Below are positions 22,835-34,534 of a stretch of DNA of 64,000 bases, piece after piece (the stretch's first letter is position 1; every line of letters starts with the position of its first letter). The notes under the pieces are model-generated. The model made no database searches, had not been told where the DNA came from, and worked only from the letters and a program-made list of their open reading frames with translations. The translations under genes were made by a program, and so were the position numbers. This DNA is from Cristatella mucedo (taxonomy: Eukaryota; Bryozoa; Phylactolaemata; Cristatellidae): assembly GCA_009760855.2 (NCBI GenBank), contig WPIO01000110.1, forward strand, positions 505,501 to 569,500. Reading direction: 5' to 3'.

Positions 22835-23670
22835 TGTAACCGCATAGAGAAGGTCGTCCACCGGTTCTCTACCGGTAGACTGTGCTATGCATTGCTGCGG
22901 TGCGTTTAAAACACAGGCGGCCACAACTGGGTGCCGAAAGCAACAGTTTATTGTGGGCCTGTTAGTAGTGGTTACGTGACGACCCAAGCGCTTTACGCGG
23001 CGGGAACCGGACCGACGGAGTTAACTGAGTGAACTCCTGAAGCCCGACTATAATAAACTATCCTATGAGCGAGTCGCTAGCGATTGTCCCAACCCCGAAG
23101 GCGAGCCGCTACAGCACCCCAAGATACGAGCAGCTAACTGACTAGCCGGCATAACACAACTGCAGTCTAAGTTGCACTTAGCTGTCCGTCGCCGTAGGTT
23201 CGTCTCTCGTGCTCTCGAAGCGTAGTCTCGCATCGACTACCGAAGCTGCAGCCGTGCACTCGCGGCCTAGTCTCTGCTCGACTACCCAAGCTGTCACCGT
23301 GAGCTCTGTCACTCGTCTCATTATATTCTCTATCCTCTAAACTCCTGACCTCGCACGGGTAGCTACTATTTTCACTTCAGCATATTAGTCGGTTTGCATC
23401 CTGACCACAACGTCTGCACCAGGCTTCATTCTAACTTTAGCGGGTAGACCAGGAGCCGGGCCTGCACTAGTTGTTCAAGTCGAACCCGCGACAACCCAAG
23501 ACAACCAAATTAGTCGCTCCATCTCCTAACCGCATCGCCTGCATAAAGCTCCATTCTAACCTGAGCTTGGTGAGTCAGGAGCTGGGTCTGTACTAGGTGC
23601 CCTATTCACCCCCCCCCCCTCCTAAGGCAAGGGCTCCCATCGCGGCTAAGCTGAGGGCTGCACCAGTGCA
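22835..23670 (-). mobile_element. Putative solo LTR, 836 bp, with empty site elsewhere
   Basis: The insert starts tg and ends ca, and is flanked by aaga on both sides (aaaga if the last a is counted outside). The matching place at about 59640-59650 reads ggcataaagagata without the insert, which is the pre-insertion state. On the minus strand it contains an aataaactgttg block like the polyadenylation region of the Ty3-like LTR. It has no coding content. A run of thirteen C lies at about 23609-23621. Minus orientation is inferred from the polyadenylation-like block only. Confidence 0.7.
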
Positions 23671-24159
23671 AAGAGATGCTTGGGCAAGAGCGACTCTATA
23701 CAGTCACTGCTGAGGTAAGATCAGCAGGGCCATCCAGCTACGTACGAAGTTGGGGTCCTCGAGGGCACTAAAGACAGCCACGTCTTCAGTCGGAGGCAGT
23801 CATGGCTAAACGCAAACACGGTACAGCGACGAAGAACTGCAGACGCGCCTACTTCACTTAGCTTTTTCAGTTTCCTGAGCCCAGCTATCGGGGATCCTCC
23901 AAGATTCCTTTCTCTTCGGGTGACGGCCGTTTCGCCGTCATGAAAGGTTTCAGAGCTGGGCATGGCTTCAGTTAAAAGTTGTCTTTTTAATTACTGCGTA
24001 CTAGCAGCAAATCTGACCGTGGTGCTGCGATTAGCTCTAAAACCAGAATATAACTAAGTTGCAAGGTTTGTTGCTAAGATATAATAGTTATACTGGCCCA
24101 CAACCACTTTCGGTGGTTTATTTAATTGGGTCATCACGAGGTGAGTTAATACACCCGGC
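23671..24159 (+). repeat. Downstream part of module E, copy 2
   Basis: Colinear with 59641-60160: gcttgggcaagagcgactctat, gatcagcagggccatccagctacgt and cacccacgtcttcat-like blocks match, interrupted by small indels. Confidence 0.75.
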
Positions 24160-25300
24160 TGTCGATTTCTTGCGAACCAAACTACAAATTAATTACAGCT
24201 GCAATGCCCTCAATTATGAACTGATAGTTTGAACGGCTGATCGGCGAATGCAAACTATTACTTCCGCCGCTTGATATGTACTGTGGGCCACTCGTGAAAG
24301 TAGCTGCCATTAGCCGAAATGAGCATGACGATTTTTGATCATTTACGAATGAGACTATCGCATTAATTATGACCTGATCGTTATAAAGGACGCGGGCTTA
24401 AATAGTTAGATTTTAATTAAAGACTTGGGCGAAAAAGGACGGACCATTAAGGAAGTATCGTAGCTTAGATCTGTGAATACTTGTTTAAATCGTGACCTTC
24501 AAATGAAGGTGCTGCAAATATGTAACTTGTAGTCACTGGATTGGGTAAGATTAGATTATGTCCACTAAGATAGATAGATGCATATACTTTCACGAATCGG
24601 AGGTGCTAGTATAAAGTAAACCGTTAGTCAATGTGATTTCCTTCGGCATTCGCTGCTCGCCGCTCACCACCGGCTGCTTGTTTTGCTTACGTGGCCGATA
24701 GGCTCATGCAAGTTGTTGAGCTGCCGTTCGGGATAGCCCATTCGGCGAGGCTGCAAGCTCGGCCTACGTTAATAGCACTATTACAATCAATCGTGAAAAA
24801 AATTTCTGCAGCATACTTTCTCTGCAGCTAATGTTAAGACGGTTTGTATTTAAGTGCATTATTATTATTATTATTATTACTGAACGTGGACGTGGTGCCT
24901 TTGGCGACGGTACCTTTTAACGTTTCACTGATTGGCAACCATTAGATCGTGCTCTCTGAGCAGCAAACGTAAAATGCCTAGAAAGAGATTGAGTTCTGTG
25001 AGTGCACTCTATCAAATACATTATTGTTATAATTAATATCTTTACGCTTCTGTAAGAATGGAGGTGCTATATTAATTTAGTTGTTTATCTGAGCCCTGAC
25101 TCTACACTTTACTAGGCTGCAGAAAAGCCAATATTGTAATGAGAATTCTTATATTTACGGTGTTCTATTGACAGATTGCACATCATGACCAGATGCAGTC
25201 GAAAAGCCCGGGCTATCAGACACTAAGCGTATATTTGGTCAATATCACATATGTCAGAACTGTCACACTGCAATGCTTCTGACGTACGTGCACTGGCTCC
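24160..25300 (+). repeat. Module A, diverged copy following E
   Basis: 24160-24240 matches 60180-60260. 24300-24560 matches 15090-15220 and 48230-48330. 24690-25290 matches 48960-49510 (gttcgggatagccc against gttcgggagagcc; gggctatcagacac against aggctatcagacag). This shows module E running directly into a new module A, as in a head-to-tail array. A short (ATT)n run lies at 24858-24881. Confidence 0.6.
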
Positions 25301-26251
25301 TTATACAGCGACATAGTACTTTGAAGCACATCGAAGTGAGTTAAGTTATGAGTGAGAGTAGTACGATGCCTAACCTGATTAAGCATACATTCTTATATTT
25401 GGATTGAATTCCCAGGATGACGAGAGCTATAAAGTGACCTGACAGAAAATTAATTGTAATATATGTGCTTCTGTAGCACTACCAAGCCACTTTGAATTAC
25501 TAGATAGAGATTTTTCCAGCGCAATTCAGAATACAGTATTTTGTAGGATTCCACAGAGATTGTGTAGCACGTACATGTCTGAATGTCCGTCTGTCGCTAT
25601 GCATATCCGCACAGACTACGAGCTGATTCGCTGATGAGCTGTTGTATCTTCGAAGGCAGAAGCACATTCGACGTACAATCATTAGCTTCCAAGGTGTGAA
25701 ATTCGGAGCCAGGATCACTACTGCAAGCTAATTGTTGCAGTCGAATCACTCCGAGTAGGCTAATAGGAGCATCTGATATTTTTTAGAAATGTGTAGCAAG
25801 ACCGTCTGTTCTTGCAGTTCTTAAACGAAAGAAAATGTGGCCTGTTGGACACTCCTGAATGTAGAACTTGAATAGTTGTGGAACTGCATTAAAGAATAGT
25901 GACCGCGATCCATTGACGTAGCAACGGTACACCGTCGCTCTGTCATATCTTGCAGTTGATATCTTCTTCTCGCCCTCCATAAGCCTTGCCACGGCTTGGT
26001 ATCTAGATATGAGTTCAAAGAAAAACGAAAAAACGATTGCAAATGGACCTGCAAGCCGTTCAGGAATGCTCAGTGCGCAACATCAACATCATCTTATTGG
26101 CTGTCACGAAGGCCCGGTCGGCTACACCGGCTGTGGCCGTGGTTAATCTGCCACAAAAGCTGACCTTTCGGCCCCACCGTTGCTCTTGTCTGCTCCACGA
26201 TCACGACCCGTCGCTCAACGAAGCCGCCGAGCTGGAAAATGCCTGCCCCTG
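25301..26251 (+). repeat. Modules D/E fragment interrupted by the LTR element
   Basis: 25430-25480 resembles 55640-55690 (atatgtgcttctg(t/c)agc). 25980-26240 is the beginning of a module E copy: ATG at 26009 in the conserved context, then HDHDPSLNEAAELE, which matches HDRDPMLSEAAEPQ. The module resumes at 30631 after the retrotransposon. Confidence 0.6.
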
Positions 26252-26576
26252 TGTGGTCTGAGTATATGCAGGCCGGTACTGCTCCTTTCGTAAACAGCTG
26301 TTAGGAGCATCGCCGGCGGTGCAAAGCTGTGGTCTACCTGTGGTGTGGCTTGGACAGGCCGGTAACCACAGTCAGATGGTGGATTCACCATCGGGGTCGG
26401 CCACAGCACAGCTGTTGGCGAGGAGAGGGGATTCAAGCGGGAGAGAGGGGCGAGTGAAGTAGTGCTCCCTCTGCTCTGTAGTAGAATAAACTGTTGGTGT
26501 TGGTTCTGTGAGGGCGTTCTTCGTGCAAGGCGTTCTTCGTGCAAGGCATTCTTCGTGCAAGGCGCATCGAAGCACA
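26252..26576 (+). repeat. 5' LTR
   Basis: 325 bp, from tgtggtctgag to gaagcaca. It contains agaataaactg near 26484, a likely polyadenylation signal, and three copies of gttcttcgtgcaaggc before the end. Confidence 0.9.
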
Positions 26577-26590
26577 AGCTATTTCGTGGG

Positions 26591-27817
26591 ATGGAGTCGA
26601 TGGCATCAATGGTAATGCTAGGCAAAATCGCACCTTATGACGGAAAAACGGACTTCGTCGCGTGGGTACGTCGACTGGACTCTGTGGCCAAGACGAACAA
26701 GGTTAAAGATGACGATCTTGCCGTACCCATGCCCTTGTATTTAACTGGCGGAGCTTTTGCCGTCTATCAAGGGCTGGTGGACAGTGATAAAAGTGACTAT
26801 ACGAAGGTGAAACGCACACTCAGCGCCGCGTTTTTGCCCGATTGCTTCCGCACGTACGACGAGCAATCGAGCAGAAAACTTCGCGAGGGTAAGTCACCAG
26901 ACGTCTACTTGGCCGACCTTGTTCGCTTGGCGTCCATTGTCTTTGCTGCTCAAGTGGGAGCACCTGTGTATCCCCCGGAGTCTTTGCTGAAGTGTGCATT
27001 TGTGTCGGGCCTACCCGGTGACGTAAAGCGGCAACTTCGAGCAGCGTGCTCGCTTACCAAAGCTGATTTGCCCGTGCTGGTTGAAATGTTGAGAAACTGT
27101 GTCTCGTCAAGTGAGGCATGTCTCGCCGCCGGCTGTTTCGAAGATCGACGCGCTCAGACCCGTGGCGTCGTGGTACAGTCTAGGCCGGAATCGCAAAGGC
27201 GATACACCGACTGGCCTTTTCCCAGCGCGCCACACATGCGACTTTGCTGGATCTGCTGCGATCCGAATCATCTAGCTGCTGCGTGTGGTAAAAAGTTCGA
27301 CGATAAAAAACGACTAAGGGGAACCGCCAACACCTGTGCCAGCGTGTTCCCCTTGACTTCGAGGCGACTTGCCTTCGTTGGCGTAATGTTGAATGACCAG
27401 CTCGCTACTGCACTTGTCGACACCGGCTGCTCCCGCACGGTGCTTGCATCAGTGCTGGCCTCCTCTCGTGATCTGCAGCCTGCGAGGGAGGGTATCTTGA
27501 TGATGAACGGTGACCGCACTCTCTGTACCTCTACGTGTAAGGTCAGTTTGTTAATTAAAGGAGAACCTCTGGAGTTTAATTGTTTGGTGACCGATCTAAT
27601 TGCTGTCTGGGACATCATCCTTAGGCGGCGTCCGGTGCACGGTGGTGAAGGCCAAGTTGACTTCGGTAATGAGGCTCCAGCCACCCGATGCATCCGCGGC
27701 GAAAGAAACAGTGTAACATGCCCTCGCTCTGCCCCGGCCACCGACGTCTCGCTCGTTGCAAAGGTCAGAAATTCGAGCGAGTTTACAGTCTCCGACAAAG
27801 ATTCTACTGCCGTATAA
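26591..27817 (+). pseudogene. Gag with zinc knuckle plus aspartic protease
   Basis: Open for 408 codons from ATG 26591, 15 bases after the 5' LTR; the frame is open further upstream, but that lies in the LTR. Residues 10-190 resemble a Ty3-type capsid (FVAWVRRLD near 20, YLTGGAFAVYQGL near 50, KRTLSAAFLPD near 75). A perfect CX2CX4HX4C knuckle (CWICCDPNHLAAAC) is at about residue 219. The protease begins near 270 with LVDTGCSRTVL (catalytic Asp about residue 277) and ends in a weakened flap region. In the family, gag packages RNA and the protease cuts the polyprotein. The frame ends in TAA, and pol lies in other frames. This is the best preserved part of the element. The element is dead because of pol damage. 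Confidence 0.82.
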
Positions 27818-27960
27818 CATGATGGCGCGTGGCACGTGTGCTGGAACTAGAAAGAAGGAGTACAGGCCCCCTTGCTGCAGAACCGCGTGTCCTCATATTG
27901 CATACCGGCTGAGGTAGAAGCAGAATATGAACGGGAAGCGGAGGACCAGATAAAGCGTGG

Positions 27961-30108
27961 TTGGCTTCAACCTTCTCACGGGATTGCAGTGGGCTGATTC
28001 CCTTGATGGCAGTGGTCCAAAGCAGCAAAGGGAAAGTGAGGCCCGTCCTCGACTATGGTGAGCTCAACCAGTTTGTGTCAAGCCACACGGCTGAAGGGGA
28101 CGTGTGCAGTAAGAAGCTTCTTGCATGGCGGCGAATGGGACGAAACGTAAGTGTCGTGGACCTGCATAAGGCCTATTTGCAAATTCACATAGAACCATCA
28201 TTGTGGAAGTACCAGGTGGTTGGATTTCATGGCCGCCGATACTGTCTGACCCGCCTGGATTGCGGACTTAATGTGGCAGCAACAATAATGACTGTTATCT
28301 TAAATAAAGCGCTGTCTATGGATGAGTGGGTCAGATCCGGCAAGGATTCGTATGTTGACGATATTTTGGAGAACTATGATATCGTCTCAAGCGACCGTGT
28401 GATCGAGCTTCTCCGCGAGTACGGACTTGAAGCAAAACCACCTGAAAAGTTAGAGTGTGGTCGTTTCCTAGGCCTCGGCATTGACAGCAAACGCAACGAG
28501 CTCGTATGGCGCCGAGATAATGCCATATGCTCCGTACAGTCAGTACTGACGCGGCGAGAATTATTTTGTTGGTGTGGGCAACTCGTCGGGCATTTTCCGG
28601 TAGCCGGCTGGCTGCGACCCGCTTGCAGTTTCCACAAACGTTTAGTCAGCGATCAGGACTGGGACAGCAAAGTGCCGAGTGAGGTTCTGGAAATTACTCA
28701 CGACGTCCATCGCAGGGTGCTAGCTTCTGGTCCGATGACTGGCGCCTGGCAGGTATCCAATGTCGTCAGTGGAAACATGTGGTGCAATGCGAGCAGCATC
28801 TCTATTGGAACGTGCCTTGAGATTGACGGTAAAGTGGTTGAGGATGCCTCGTGGCTTCGAAAGCCGGACGATACTTCGCATATAAACACTGCCGAGCTAG
28901 AAGCCGTCATCGAATGCCTTAACATCGCTATTGCATGGGGACTTCAGAAAGTCCAAATCGTGACTGGTTCGACTTCGGTGTTTAGTTGGCTGAAGTCATT
29001 GATCGATAGGGATAAACCCGTAAGGACTCGCGGCATGGGAGAGACGATAATTGGACGACGATTGGGCCTACTCCGAGATATTATAACGGAGTGCCATCTG
29101 GAGACGACTGTAAGCCTAGTAAGGCCGCTGGAGAACAAAGCGGACCAGCTGACGCGAGTAACCCAAAGGTGGTTGAAGTTCACGACTTGCTCTACCGGTG
29201 CCGTCGCTCCTGAGGTCAGTTTGGCGGCTCCCAATATCGACCTTAAGCAATTACACAATTTGCACCACCTGGGCGTTGACAGGACGCTATACCTGGCGAG
29301 GCTATGTCACCCTAATGCGAGCATCCGCAGAACCGATGTAGAACGAATTGTTCGTTCCTGTCTTCTCTGCAGATCAGTGGATCCGTCGCCGATTTCATGG
29401 CAGCGAGGCAGTCTAGACGTCACCATACCCTGGTCTTGTCTTGCGATCGATGTCACACACTACCACGATGAGAAATATCTGACGTTGGTGGATTGTGGGC
29501 CCAGCAGATTTACGCTATGGCGGCGCATTCCTATCGAAGAGGTGCACTTTATTACCAGAGTTGCTGGAGCCAATCTTTCGAGAGAGAGGCCCACCTACAC
29601 AGCTTCTGATGGACAACAGCGCCTCGCTCCCATCTGAGACAGTTCGGCGTCTCTGCGAACGCTGGGGCATTGAGACCATCTACTGGTGTGCTTACCGACC
29701 GGAAGGCAACGGCATAGTCGAATGCATGCATCGGACTATCAACGGCATGGCAGCTCGCAGCGGCAGAGGAGTACTAAATATGGTGTACTAGTACGATTCG
29801 GCACCGAATAAAGGGATAATGGGTGAAACTGTGCCTCACAGGCGGTTATTTACACATGAATGGCGGTTCCCACTCAGCAGAAGACACAGCACTGCAATGC
29901 CCAATCAGCCATTAACTACACAGCGGGCCGAAGGGTTTTTGTAAAACCAGCCGATGCACGGTGTACATCAGAATGGCCGGAAGGGATTGTAACCTCGGGG
30001 ACTCACTGCCTTGGTGTGGAGGTGAACGGAATCCGAAGACATGTGTCGGACGTCAATCTAGTTCCGGACGCTGAGCCAGTATTACCGGCTCAGCTGCCAG
30101 CACCCTAA
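27961..30108 (+). pseudogene. Pol: reverse transcriptase, RNase H, integrase
   Basis: Upstream reading (AEVEAEYEREAEDQIKRGW) is in a different frame from LIPLMAVVQ, so a frameshift lies near 27990. The reverse transcriptase has VVDLHKAYLQ near 28160, YCLTRLDCGLNVA near 28245 and YVDDIL at 28351. The RNase H reads WCNASSISIG where the family has an Asp (now Asn) and IVTGSTSV where another Asp is expected (now Gly); INTAELEAV keeps its Glu. The integrase has an HHCC-type finger ending CLLC near 29368 and AIDVTHYH. A shift near 29560 moves the rest to another frame (29495-29791, with LLMDNSAS and GNGIVECMHRT). The C-terminal domain (FVKPADARCTS, VEVNGIRRHVSDVNLVP) returns to the first frame and ends at 30108. 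These enzymes copy and integrate the element. Confidence 0.88.
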
Positions 30109-30308
30109 CAGATAAGAGGCGAAGATGATGAGTATGATGGAACAGAGGAAATGGGGCGGCCACCAGCTTCACATGCGGTCGGAAATGCAGCACCCTCGTT
30201 GGTTCTCCGCCTACGTCACGGACTGATCTGTACGTCAGGGGAACAGAGAGCCTGTTTAAACGATGGTACAGTGCAGCTACTTGCATTGCAGCTAAAAACT
30301 TGTGACTT

Positions 30309-30324
30309 TAAGGTCAAGGGAGCG
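30309..30324 (+). other. Polypurine tract
   Basis: aaggtcaagggag immediately precedes the 3' LTR, the expected primer site for plus-strand DNA synthesis. A near copy precedes the 3' LTR of the 5.6-7.7 kb element. Confidence 0.65.
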
Positions 30325-30630
30325 CGTGGTCTGAGTATATGCAGGCCAGTACCGCTCCTTTCGTAAACAGCTGTTAGGAGCATCACAGGCAGTGCAAAGC
30401 TGTGGTCCGCCTGTGGTGGCTTGGACAGGCCGGTAACCACAGTCAGATGGTGGATTCACCATCGGGGTCGGCCACAGCACAGCTGTGGGCGAGGAGAGGC
30501 ATTCAAGCTGGAAAGAGGGGCGAGTGAAGTAGTGATCCCTCTGCTCTGCAATAGAATAAACTGTTGGTGTTGGTTCTGTGCTGGCGTTCTTCATGCAAGG
30601 CGTTCTTCGTGCAAGTCGAATCGAAGCACA
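30325..30630 (+). repeat. 3' LTR
   Basis: 306 bp. The first base is c where the 5' LTR has t, and there are two rather than three gttcttc(g/a)tgcaag units. It ends gaagcaca, followed by the ccctg duplication. Confidence 0.9.
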
Positions 30631-31330
30631 CCCTGACGGACCCGTCAGTTGGGAGTCGCAAGGCTGTGTGTATTGTTTTAGAGTCGGTGCACTGGGCTAC
30701 TGTGCATGCATGGTGAGCCGTGATGGCACACTAGGTAAGGCGGTTGCTTATACGACCTCGGTTCCGAGGTCGTGGGTTCGATTCCTGCGGTGGGCGATTA
30801 TTTATCACCAATGGAAGCGGTGGTGATAGCCCTAAAAAGGCTCTTCTGTCGCTATACAAAAAGAGGCTGTTTAATCAGCTAGGATGCATCAATACTGAGG
30901 TCCACTGATACTGCTGGCCAAAGCCTGGCAAGGCCGCTATGGTTGAGCGGCAATGGTAGTTCAATAATCGTCTGGTAATACCCTGTAGCTTCGTGCCGGC
31001 TAAGACTCTGGTCGCATAGGAGCACTTTGCCGACCAGTTCCGATCTAGGATGCTTAGACGTAAGAGGGGCGAAACCCACTGAGCCTGAGTCTGAGCATGA
31101 GCCATCGCACGGTCGTTCAAACGGCTGAAGTCGATCACTGGTGCACACGATTTGACTTTGGCGTTTTTAGTAATCAGCCTAAGACAGCTACGGCGGCGTC
31201 AGCAGCTTTAGAGAATGCGTTTCACTCCTTTTCAATACAAGTTGAGCTGATAACGGTGACGTTGCGTCGGCAGATGATTTTCCCTCGGCTTGAATCTAGA
31301 GCTGCGAATTCAAGCTAGACGAAGGATTTG
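30631..31330 (+). repeat. Second part of the split module E copy
   Basis: gacccgtcagttggga, then tattgttttagagtcggtgca and ctgggctactgtgc, match 22140-22210. After a SINE, 31100-31260 matches 22420-22560 (ctgaagtcgatcactggtgcacacgat-like block; acggcggcgtcagcag). Confidence 0.75.
30711..30884 (+). repeat. SINE family 1, most complete copy
   Basis: Head gagccgtgatggcacac, paired arm acctcggttccgaggt, B box ggttcgattcc at 30778-30788, body and 3' end complete. It interrupts the module E copy after tgtgcatgca and is followed by tgcatc, a possible short target duplication. It works as a reference for the family. Confidence 0.88.
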
Positions 31331-31524
31331 CTTTTTGATATAAAGAAAAAAGCTCGCCAACGAGCTGCACATCTTTCTACATTGTCAGCATGGTGGACTG
31401 TGATTTGCTCTATCTACCCGCCTGCCAGAGCCAGTAGGTACGATTGTCTTATCCACCAAGTCATCTGACGCTCTGACGGCATGCAAATGACGAAAAGGAA
31501 ACACCGAAGGGGGTTATAAGGGTT
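31331..31524. other. No feature recognised
   Basis: Short transition between the module E remnant and the satellite-like region. Confidence 0.4.
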
Positions 31525-34010
31525 CGACGAATTACCACAATTCTCCGCAATTCACTCTAACTAGGATTATTCGACCCGACATTAGCGTTGCCAAGCTCAG
31601 ATTTTGGGCTAATATTGTAAAGACACGTTTGATTCTATCTAACCACAAAATTTCGTGCCGCTGTGGGCAAGAGCACTTATGCAAATAGGCTTTAGCACCT
31701 GATGTCTGTACGGCAATCCACAGTAATCCACCACAATCCATTCTAGTTCCCTTCCAAACCACCACAAATCAGGTGCACATCAGATGCTTCGCAAAGTTTG
31801 GAGCATCAAACTGAGCTAAACACGTAGAATGCAAAGCCTGCAGACTTTCGCACACTTCGCTCGAGTTTTGGCGAAATTCACTGGAGCAGCGTTGCAGTGG
31901 CCCGAGCCCGAGTACTACAATCCACCGCAGTCTGCTGCAGTCCACCGCACAAAGAAAGAAATCCTGTTCGGAAAGCTCCTGCTTTTTATCGCATATGCCA
32001 GCACACTCCCTTCGGCAATTGCACTTAAGAAATTTATTTTGCATTTGCACTGCCGTTTTCGTGCAATGTGCTGCATTTGACTTAAGAAGCCCGAACCTAT
32101 ACATTAATCGACTTCAATCCACCGAATCCACCACCAAAAAAAGAGAAATAAATTGTGCCGAGCTCCACTAATTATTGCCTAGTAAAGTGCACCGTGTTGC
32201 ACACTAAAAGCTCTAATTATGATTGCACTCAGCTCTCGTCTGCGGTTATTGTGTACTCGCATACCTTCATTGCAATTGCCTTGACGATTCTGCGACAATG
32301 TCCTGCAATCGAATGCAATTGCGCGGCTAGCAGGTCAATCCACCACAATTTGAGATAAACAACCAGAATGAGTACATTTGAAGCTCTAATAGTGATTTGG
32401 TGCTGCTCTAACCTTGGGTGATTGTGTAATCACACAATTTCTATACAATCTTCACGACCATTCGAGAGCAATACTCTGCAATAGCCGGGGCCAAAACTAC
32501 AATCTACAGAAATCTGATGCAAAATGCCCTGAAATTGATTTAGAGATGCTCAAATTTTAAATTCGTGTTACAAAGTACACTGGTAAAAGTTAACTGCATC
32601 ATGTAATTCAATTTCGCGAGCCCGATCTGTGGCAAGGGTTGGCAATCTACGGCAACTTCTCGGGTCAAAGCACCAAGCCACTACAACCTCTGGCAGATTG
32701 ACCAACAATGCTGCAAGAAGTGCCAATTCTTATCACATTTCAAATTTCTTTGAGGTAAAAGTTAAATTCTAAGGCTTTCAAGCTGCTTTGTACGTTAATT
32801 GTCAACAATGCTCGGCTATCGAAAGCAATGGCTGGGACCACTACGGAAGTCTGTGGAAAATCGACGAGAAATCAGCTGCACCAAGTCCTAAATCTCATTC
32901 CACGTAACATCTTACTGTGTAGGCACATACTTTCGACCCGCTCTGATCGTTCAATCTCGGGTAATGTATGGCAATCGGCCGAATGGCACAGGCAAATACG
33001 GCAATCCATCGTGATCCGTCGCAAACCACCAGAAAGTGACTGGGCCGAGATCAAGTTTGTCTTACCTGTCACAGCGAACTGTGTTTAAAGTCCAAACACA
33101 TCATTTTAGCCAATCGCTCATGTACAACAGCGAGTAATGAATGGCAATCGACAGCAATGGTCCGTTACAATACTCCGATTCGAGGCACGTTGCAGAGAAA
33201 TTGGCATAGGGAAGCCCCAATTGTCATTAAATATAACTTTTCCCTGCTTCCAAATTGAAACCATGGCATTTTCAAGATGCTTTGCTCTTTAACTGCCACC
33301 GATGCACGGCAATGCACAGAAATTATCTAGACCGATAGCTCAATCTATGGAAAATTTAAAAGATTGGTTGCAATGAACTGTAATTCTCACTCCGCGAAAC
33401 ATGCACCTATTCGAGCTCAAAATTTTCATTAATCATGCCCACGACGATCGCTGGAAATGGCCCCCGGGTAAATGCACCAATCCATAACAGTGCTTTACAA
33501 ATGGAACGACAGTCACTAAGCGAAGCTCCAACTTGTCTTGCTTATTGCACTACACTGCATTCAAAGTGTCACCTCGTCCTTTTAAACTATCTAGAATGCC
33601 CAGTCAAGGGCAGTGTGCGGCAATTGACGGCATCTGCCCGGCATCTATCGCAATCTAATTCAACATAGCTGGAAATCGGTTGCTTGAATTTTAAATTAAT
33701 CTATCACACAATGCTCACTGTGCGCTCACATCATTCAGTAGTTTTATGCGTTCAATCGTGGATTCGATCGTGCAAGGCAATCAATGTCAATTGCCTCGGA
33801 CCATACAGCAATTTACGATTGTCTGTTACAATTACAAGCGAAGCTCTTCAGTGGAAGAAGATCCCACTTTTCTTGGGTATTACAGCACACTGCATCAAAA
33901 GTGCAGCCACGTCCCTTCAACCTATCGCGAACGTTCATTCGAGAGCAATGCATGGCAAATAACTGCTAGTGCGACTAGGACAAAGAAAAGCTTGCAGCTC
34001 ACAATCTGCT
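31525..34010. repeat. Degenerate satellite array, period about 165 bp
   Basis: Three independent motifs recur at multiples of about 165: tttcaag(c/a)tgctttg at 32776 and 33270 (494, three periods), with a related tttcaagctgttcttt at 34102 (832, five periods); attcgagagcaat at 32460 and 33937 (1477, nine periods); ggtaaaagttaa at 32582 and 32754 (172). Between them a (t)ggcaatc(g/c)ac(g/a)gcaat-like core returns about every 165 bases. Units are strongly diverged, as in an old array. Open frames in it are not conserved between units. Confidence 0.7.
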
Positions 34011-34534
34011 CTTCCAGTGAATCTATCGTTGCATGAACGTGATATCGGGGCGTCCTGTTCCAAAGTAACCAATCACTAGATGAACTATAAAGTTCGAAAG
34101 TTTTCAAGCTGTTCTTTCAACCACTGCTTCAACAATGTGTTTGCTGTCGTCTAGCACGAAAACGTTCCCGAAGATCATTAGTCTGTTGATTTTTATTATT
34201 TCTGGTTTTGCGTTGGTCAAAATTGAGAACAATGTGTGGCTTTGAGTCCTGTATTTTTCTTCCTTTCTTGATAATTTGTTTCGCATGTTATCTTCGTAGG
34301 TACGCTGCTGTTTAGCCGTTGGGGAGTAAGTTGCTACTGCTGAGCCGCGCCTTCTATTAACGTCCCGTGCTGTTTAAGCATCTCCCAGCCATGGTTTCTC
34401 AAGGTAGTTCTTTACCTAAGACTGGCTTCAGGTCTCGGGCTGAACGAATTCCTGGCTGCTAAAACTGAAATCGAGATTATGCTTACGTGAGTTGTGATCA
34501 AACAGTATACGAAAGAACGAATTACATTTATTTT

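Larger units (their letters stand above)
26252..30630 (+). mobile_element. Ty3-like LTR retrotransposon, 4379 bp, decayed
   Basis: LTRs 26252-26576 and 30325-30630 enclose gag-protease and pol in the order protease, reverse transcriptase, RNase H, integrase, which excludes the Ty1/copia group. A 5-bp target duplication (ccctg at 26247-26251 and 30631-30635) fixes the ends. Deleting the element rejoins one module E copy. The reading frames carry a stop and several frameshifts, and the RNase H lacks key residues, so the copy is inactive. LTR divergence is moderate by eye, and the 5' LTR holds one extra 16-base repeat. Confidence 0.92.

Noticed and set aside
27268-27798. A 176-codon frame on the minus strand
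   Set aside because: It is antisense to the zinc knuckle and protease of the Ty3-like element, which have clear motifs.
26252-30630. A BEL/Pao or copia assignment for the LTR element
   Set aside because: The RT-RNase H-integrase order excludes copia; the DLHKAYLQ and RLDCGLNVA blocks and the single CX2CX4HX4C knuckle fit Ty3-like elements better, though no phylogeny was run.
30711-30795. A genuine tRNA gene
   Set aside because: The head looks like a tRNA with A and B boxes, but the same head continues into one fixed unrelated body in all six copies and the stem pairs are imperfect, so it is a SINE.
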